The translations under genes and the position numbers were made by a program. This document shows, in pieces, positions 58,300 through 64,000 of a DNA stretch of 64,000 bases. Location of the stretch: positions 93,620,627-93,684,626 of the forward strand of contig NC_077223.1 in NCBI RefSeq assembly GCF_024763615.1, written 5' to 3'. This DNA is from Phlebotomus papatasi (Eukaryota; Arthropoda; Insecta; Diptera; Psychodidae). Every line of letters begins with the position of its first letter. Within the stretch, counting starts at the first letter, position 1. Below the pieces are notes generated by a model. It made no database searches, was not told the origin of the DNA, and saw only the letters and a program-made list of their open reading frames with translations.

Positions 58300-60930
58300 A
58301 CTAAGTAGACGGTGGTGTAGAACTTTGATTATCTGATTTATCAGTCTTGGTAATTGTACCCTTCTACTGAGATTCTCTGGAAGTATAGCAATTGGACCCA
58401 AGTAGGAAAGCGAAAACAAATCCGTAAGAAACATTTCAGTAAATATTTCACAGATAAAAAAATGAGAGAAAATCTATGCAAACCCTCTTTGCATTCTCCA
58501 CTGGAAAGAAGATGAAATAATTTGCATATTTATGCAAGTGTACTGTATGTAGGTACATAACAAACTTTTGTTCTATGTCTCCTTATGCATAAAAATGCAA
58601 AGTTGTAGAAATCAGCAAAAGAGAAAAGGATAGCTTAAAGACAGAGACTTTACACGAAGAAAACCTGACTGAGACGTACGATTATTTTTTTTGACTTTTT
58701 TTTTTTTTAAATCATCTATAAGTTTTTTCTTTCTTTTCACCGTGAACATTTATGTGAAATCATAAAAGGACATGAGATAATTTAAGTAAAAAAAAGAGTT
58801 CATTGTGCAGTATATTCTTTTTTGGTTCACAATCTTGTTTGTGTGTTTAGTTTAAGAAGCCGCGCATTTATAATCCGCAATATTAAAATATTATTAATGA
58901 AAAAAATAGATAATATTAGCAAAATAATTAAACATTACAAAATAATACAACATAACATGAAGTGTAAGAAACACAGAATAAGATCACTTGAAAGAGAAAC
59001 AGTAACTGTTCTGCAAAAGACCCATTAGTTATATAAAATGTTAGGATGAGAGAATTAAAAAAAACCCAGAAAATCATCATAAATGGTAATACAATTTTAG
59101 GTAAAAAAAAAAGAAGAAATCACACATACAATTTTTGTAATAGACAGAGGAAATATTTCGTGTCGTAATAAGATAAGAAAGCTAAGAAAGGTGAAAAGTA
59201 AAAATAACATGAATTAGAGGAGTAATAAAAAAAGAAAATCCTTTTCGTTAGATGATGAAAAATAAATAATATGAAAATGATAGTACATGAAAAATTCATA
59301 TTTAATACAAGAAAAACTACACCAATTAAATTATACATAATCGATCGTCAATACTTCATTTTCATTGTTAAGGGTACAAGCACAAAAGAAAATTTTCACC
59401 AATTTTTCCATCAATACACAAAATGAAAAAAACACCATTACTTTTTATCACAAAGAAGAACACCCATTTAAATGTTCTTTAAACGTAATGTAAAAATTGA
59501 AAAAAAATAAATAAATAAAAAATTTGAGACGCTTTTCAAATCTATTTTTGTTGAATTTTTTTTCTCAATTTAGATAAACTCTAATGATACATTTAAAAAA
59601 AAACCTATTAGGATATATAGTCATGAATAAAAAAAAGAAAACCTATATGAAGAAAATCCTTTTGGAAATCATAATTGTGAGAAAAATAAAAATTTTAGTA
59701 TAAAAATTACTTAGACAAAGAAATGAATATAAACTTAAAAAAATGACAAACAATCTTTTTAGATCTGCCTGAATAAAATAAATTAAAAAGAAGAAAAAAA
59801 TATGAAAAAATATATTATTAAAAAAAATTGATATAGTGCGTATTTGAGCAAATGTACGAAGTAACAAATTGAAAAAAAAATCCTTCGATATTTTCCATTT
59901 TCAAAATGTTCAGAAGAGAGAGAAAGAGTGATAGAGAGAGAGAGAGTGAAAAAAAGAATAACGCGTAAGAAAGTCTTTTTATTTTCAAAATAAAATTTTG
60001 TATTAAAAAAATTTCGCATTCTTTAGTAACACTTCTCACCACAAAAAAACACTCTTTTATCACTATAAGAGATTAATAAATTAGCAAAATATATTTGCAA
60101 ATGTAAATAGCGAAATAATTTCATTCATCAAATTAAACAACAACAAAAAAAATTATTAAATTATTGTCATTATTGCCCTGTTATCATGATTAAATTAAGA
60201 GAAAAAAGAATCATCTGAAAAAAAAAGAAAATTAGAGAAATGTGGAAACTAATAGAGGTTTTAAAAATTTTGATTTATAGGTTTGTGAAAGGTGTAAAAA
60301 CAAATATTAAAAAAAAGCTTAATTGAGGAAAGAAAAAATAGGAAATGTGAAATAAAAACACTTTAACATAATGTAATGTGTGTTTAAACTCTAAACTATA
60401 AGAAAATGATGAAAAAAAATATACAAATACTTTATTAAAAGAAAATATTATTAACTAAAGATTAATGAAAGAAAAATAAAGTCTACTACAATAGATGAGG
60501 GAACCCAAGAATACCTTATTAATGATGAAAAAAAATCTTAGAAAAAAAATCGTGTGTGAAGGAACCAATTCATTAAAATTCTATTTAAAAAAAAGAAAAT
60601 GAAGAGAATAAAAAAATATTACCACGTATAAAAGTAACACTTTAGTAAAAATCCCTACAAAAGTAAAAAAAAAAACATTTAGAGAAAAAACAAAGGAGAT
60701 CTTTTACGTATGAAACCACAAAAGAAGAAAAAAACAATAACATTTAATTACAATTTATCTATTATAGCGTTTATTTAAAAATATGATTAAAAAAAGGAAA
60801 AAATATGAGATAATGAGTGTATAATGAAGTGAAATGATTTAATAAAATTAAATTTTAGTAAAAAAAATGCCAGTGTATGATGAAAAAGTGTCGATGTTGC
60901 CGCTAAGTTGTTATTTTCTTCCATAATTAC
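58300..60930. other. A-rich low-complexity DNA
   Basis: From about 58.7 kb the plus strand is rich in A-runs and AAAAGAAA words, with few matching T-runs. A short GAGAGA tract lies at about 59917-59946. No TIR or gene is supported. The minus-strand frames are Phe/Leu/Ser-rich translations of this bias. Confidence 0.5.
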
Positions 60931-60935
60931 CTCAT

Positions 60936-61193
60936 CACTGAGAGAAATCCGAAAGAGAAAAGATAAAATAACATTCCGGAAATGTTTATTTTACCCTGCA
61001 GTATTGATCCAAAATCGGTGTAAATTTTACCCTTTTTAAATGTATTAGGGGTTAAAGTTACCCTTTTTAATGTTAATTCTACCCTTAAAAAGGTGTAAAA
61101 TTAACATTAAAAAATGTTGATATATTTTTACACCTAAAAAGTGTTAAAATTCTGAGGAAAATATGTTAATCGCACCCTCTTTTTTTCTCAGTG
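60936..61193. mobile_element. CACTGAGA MITE, copy 2
   Basis: Inverted relative to 19339-19591 and similar throughout. TIRs are CACTGAGAGAAATCC and TTTTTTTCTCAGTG. The flanks read AT on both sides rather than TA. 258 bp. Confidence 0.9.
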
Positions 61194-61265
61194 ATGTAAT
61201 TCGATTTTAACATGACCCACCCTTCATGAGAGTCATTCATTGATAAAAATAACCACCGTTGATAC

Positions 61266-61571
61266 GTGTCGGATTGGTCATCCACTTTGGTGCGCGGAGG
61301 TGGGCAATGCAAAAAGGCATCAGGTGAGCACTACGGAGGAGAAAAAGAGACACTTCAAAAGCTAACCATACCCGGGGTGAAAGTATCTCGAGTAGAAGTA
61401 ATTGACTGGGTAGCTAATTGCGTAGAATTTTACCACCATCGTCCACGGGGAAAACTCCACAGTCCAACTGGCTCAAATACCTTGATAAATACACCCTTTC
61501 CTGGCTGCATCCAAATACCAAATAGACAGCTTCAAGGCACAGAAAATTTCATTCTGTGTCCACGATCTTGA
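61266..61571 (+). other. Unrecognised 101-codon ORF in locally GC-richer DNA
   Basis: The frame opens at 61266 and shows no known domain. It has mixed composition with a Gly/Lys-rich start and a His/Pro/Arg patch (about residues 56-66). A donor-like CAG then GTGAGCAC at about 61324 lies inside it. The GC-richer stretch 61240-61560 stands out from the A-rich DNA to the left and could be an exon or an old repeat. No opposite-strand frame is better. Confidence 0.25.
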
Positions 61572-61574
61572 TCA

Positions 61575-62100
61575 ATGCTTTATATACAATTTATCTCATT
61601 TCACATTCAAAGCATTCATTGACTGTTTAATTAGGACTCGAACTCTTCGGATGTGCTCCAATTTTGCAATAGATGAATTTTCCGGGTGAAATCACTTGCA
61701 GGAAATTTGTTTGAGAACTTTTTAGTCTTTAGCATAGCACAATTTCATTTGATTCATTGTCTTTTGCCATTGAGTCTGACAAAATCAATTGCAATTTTCT
61801 TGAGTAAAAGAATACTTTTGCCCTCTTGCGACGTCTTCTCCTATCCCTATCTACTTATCTTTAGTTGCAATTTTGGAGTGCAAGTCTGGATTGGGGCAGT
61901 CAATAAACTCATTTAGCATAAAATGGAATCTCGACTAAAGCTGTCTACACATTAGACAAATTATTGAAATAATAGTATTTCAAAGTGACATTGAAAAGAA
62001 ACTTCAATATTGAAGCGAATATTGAAACGAATATTTCAATAATTGCCTACACACTGAACAAATTGACTTCAATATTAAAACTTCAATACTAAAAACACCA
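61575..62100. repeat. Unique DNA, then a TTCAATATTGAA-rich repeat
   Basis: From 61940 to 62095 several TTCAATATT and TATTGAAAC words and two CTACACA(T/C)TGACA-like phrases occur. They suggest a decayed MITE or a short tandem duplication. Nothing is supported before that. Confidence 0.45.
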
Positions 62101-62107
62101 GTCTAGT

Positions 62108-62330
62108 CAGAGATTCACAGATTTTCTGGGATTTTCTTCCGTATTTTGTCAAGAACACCCAAAAATAACCAAGTTGATCAGAAGATTTCTCCAGCTTCCT
62201 CCAGAAATCCCAGATCTTCTGGGATTTTCTTGTTCATAATGCTCAAAGCACTTCAGATACATTCTGTGGTCAGATGATTCCTGGAGCTTCATCCAGGAAA
62301 TCCCAGATCTTCTGGAATTTTCTTGTATAT
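62108..62330 (+). repeat. Three direct copies of CAGATYTTCTGGGATTTTCTT
   Basis: CAGATTTTCTGGGATTTTCT at about 62118 is followed by two longer copies at about 62184-62240 and 62271-62330. These share TCCAG(A/G)AAATCCCAGATC then TTCTGG(G/A)ATTTTCTTGT. The spacing is about 90 bp. Confidence 0.7.
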
Positions 62331-62334
62331 TTTT

Positions 62335-63150
62335 GTATATTTATTTGTTTGCAACTGATTCGTATTATTTATGAAATAATTGACTCAATGATGTTAAACC
62401 ATTCGCTAAATATTATTGCAAAAATAAATATTGAATAAATATTTCCATCGGTCGACTTAAGGAACGTAAGGAACCCAGGGTGGTCGAGTCGAGAGACAGT
62501 CGACTCGAGGATACTTTACCTTATTGTAGTTAATATTTAAGAGCCATTTTTCAATGGGGAAATTTATCGTATACATGCTTTATATTCAGAATTCGGATTC
62601 TCTAAAAATTGGGTAAATTTTTCTCCAAGTACGTAACTGTCTTATTTTTAATAATAATTTTTCAAAGTTTCTGAAAATTACAGTATTTGATTTAAGAAAT
62701 ATTTTGAAACTTTTTTAAAATACTTCCCGAATTTTAGTTCATTTGGGATTGGGATTGATTTTAGAAATAGACCGATTGATCTTGAAAGTTTTATAGGATC
62801 AATTTTAAAAACCTTCCGGGTTGATTTTAGAAACTGAACAATTATTTTTATAAATTGTCTAGAATTCCTCTAGGTTCCTCTTACTTAGTTCTTATGTTTA
62901 TGTATACATGGACCAGAGATTTTCAATATTTATAAACAAATGTTCAGAAGACTCATCGTAACTTTTACTTTTAACAATAGGTACGTGCCACGATTTGCTG
63001 ACTCTCTAAAACTATCAAAATAGAAAAAATAAAATTGTGCCCCTGTAGAGTCGAACTGATAAATAAGTTGAAACTAATGCTGATTATGTCTAAGATTCAA
63101 AGAACATCAAATGAATCCTTACAGCCAATCGATTGATAAATATCTTGTAT
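62335..63150. other. AT-rich DNA, nothing recognised
   Basis: A small GGTCGAGTCGAGAGACAG-like GC patch at about 62480-62510 is the only local deviation. Confidence 0.4.
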
Positions 63151-63153
63151 TTA

Positions 63154-63770
63154 GGGCAGAATCACATTGAAAGTAAAATTCTCACCGTATTTCGTTAATT
63201 TACGTATTTTCATTGGAATTCTTACGCAAATTCTCGATTACCATATTACCTTATCTCATACTCGGTGGCACTAGGTGAAAATAATGTAAGAAAATTGAAG
63301 AAATAAAACGAAAATGCGATAGGGGCAGGTGGGGCTACTTTGAGCTGTGGGGCTAGATTGTTATACGAATTTTTCGCCTATCTCTAAATTAATCTGATCC
63401 TTACAATTATTTTATTTAGATAGACAATTATTTTGTCTATCCATATTTGCATCGTATTAAACTCAGTTTCCATTAGAAATATGCAAAAAATTCGTACAAC
63501 AATATAGCCCCGCAGCTTAAAGTAGCCCCATCTCTCCCTAAATAGTGAGCAAAAAAACTGTACGATCTTACAGTTTTTTTTGCTCACCGTTTATCGAATT
63601 TTCGTTTAATTTCTTCAATTTTTTAATATTATTTTCACCTAGTGCTACCGAGTATGAGATAAGGTAATACGGTAATCGAGAATTTGCGTAAGAATTGCAA
63701 TGAAAATGCGTAAATTAACGAAATACTGTGAGGCTACGGCGAGCATTTTATTGTCAATGTGATTCTGCCT
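63154..63770. mobile_element. Foldback MITE with TTA target, copy 2
   Basis: It matches 10676-12513 outside the insertions: GGGCAGAATCACATTGA start, ACCTTATCTCATACTCGGTG, ACCGTTTATCG and CAATGTGATTCTGCC end. TTA at 63151-63153 and 63771-63773. It is interrupted by 63322-63538, at a different point from copy 1. Confidence 0.9.
63322..63538. mobile_element. TA-flanked MITE, TGGGGCTA family, copy 2
   Basis: GGGGCAGGTGGGGCTACTTT then GAGCTGTGGGGC is the inverse of GCCCCGCAGCTTAAAGTAGC then CCCATCTCTCCC. TA at 63320-63321 and 63539-63540. The uninterrupted foldback copy has a single TA at this point (TCGATAAACGG at about 10850). Confidence 0.92.
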
Positions 63771-63773
63771 TTA

Positions 63774-63969
63774 AGCTATTTTGGCTTTGGTTAATAATTC
63801 AAGTTATCGTTATATAATTGTAATATGTGTCTCAAAATCTTTAAAACAGTTCTCAAACTTATTAAAATTCCTTGACTCGTTGATGAGATAAAAAATTAAC
63901 ATAGTTTTCCAATTTTAATAATATTGACAATAATTAGAGAACGTTATTTACCTGGAGTACTTTATCCTT
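63774..63969. other. AT-rich DNA, nothing recognised
   Basis: Nothing is supported. Confidence 0.4.
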
Positions 63970-63971
63970 AG

Positions 63972-64000
63972 GGTAAGGGCTCATAATTTTGGACAGTATG
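63972..64000. mobile_element. Left terminus of a TIR element cut by the window end
   Basis: GGGTAAGGGCTCATAATTTT then GGACAG matches the terminus of 11109-12176, and TA precedes it at 63970-63971. The rest lies outside the window. Confidence 0.7.

Larger units (their letters stand above)
55270..58300 (+). repeat. Degenerate long array of an AAGTTCCACA motif
   Basis: Variants of AAGTTCCACANTCGAGACAC, often followed 10-15 bp later by TTGGRACTT, occur at about 55274, 55381, 55463, 56544, 56863, 57052, 57247, 57362, 57764, 57992, 58140, 58231 and 58273. The last part is plainly tandem. A block GATTAGNAAATGCTCTATAA with 'gcttaggattttnaatgt' precedes the motif at about 57714, 57946 and 58181 (232-235 bp steps). 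'GTTTCTACAAGCAACCGTTG' or its variant follows it. The earlier part is more decayed and interrupted by a SINE and two MITEs. No coding was seen. Confidence 0.7.

Noticed and set aside
59120..60063. Overlapping minus-strand Phe/Leu-rich ORFs resembling membrane proteins
   Set aside because: Products of the A-rich plus strand; the hydrophobicity is compositional.

Overview
This is AT-rich eukaryotic nuclear DNA with no bacterial-style operons. No reading frame could be assigned to a host gene with confidence. The density of short TIR elements with TA, TTA/TAA and TTAA targets, a tRNA-headed SINE, a pogo/Tigger-type transposase and a non-LTR RNase H remnant suggest an arthropod, most likely an insect and perhaps a nematoceran fly. 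The species cannot be fixed from the sequence alone. The window is best read as intergenic or long-intron DNA filled with nested transposons.

Layout. 0.5-2.4 kb: two TA-flanked MITEs and an 80-bp G/C-run palindrome. 3.5-5.3 kb: a 1.8-kb non-coding TIR element made of four degenerate ~300-bp modules plus a GGCC microsatellite. 7.6-8.9 kb: first copy of a composite repeat called 'family X' here. 10.7-12.5 kb: a foldback element holding a second element, which holds a third. 12.8-19.7 kb: a TTCGTAAA-rich repeat, a foldback element and a family X copy carrying three more insertions. 22-26 kb: SINE, foldback, family X, and a foldback whose loop is a 52-bp minisatellite. 28.2-31.3 kb: a 3.1-kb inverted repeat with two nested TA elements, next to a GGATCGCGG minisatellite. 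34-34.8 kb: decayed non-LTR retrotransposon 3' end (RNase H). 36.65-38.62 kb: decayed pogo/Tigger-like transposon, the only substantial protein-coding relic. 40-50.1 kb: a series of MITEs. 50.2-51.6 kb: a foldback plus family X pair parallel to the one at 22.3-23.7 kb. 54.4-58.3 kb: a long array of a degenerate AAGTTCCACA-centred motif, itself invaded by a SINE, a Tigger-like MITE and a TTAA-flanked MITE. 58.4-60.9 kb: A-rich low-complexity DNA. 60.9-64 kb: a MITE, one unrecognised ORF, a second copy of the 10.7-kb foldback (with a different insertion), and the start of another element cut by the window end.

The elements are useful together because repeats have landed in other repeats. Uninterrupted copies in the same window act as empty sites and give target-site duplications directly (TA, TTA and TTAA). 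No host pathway can be inferred. Nearly all short ORFs are translations of MITE arms, SINE sequence or low-complexity DNA.
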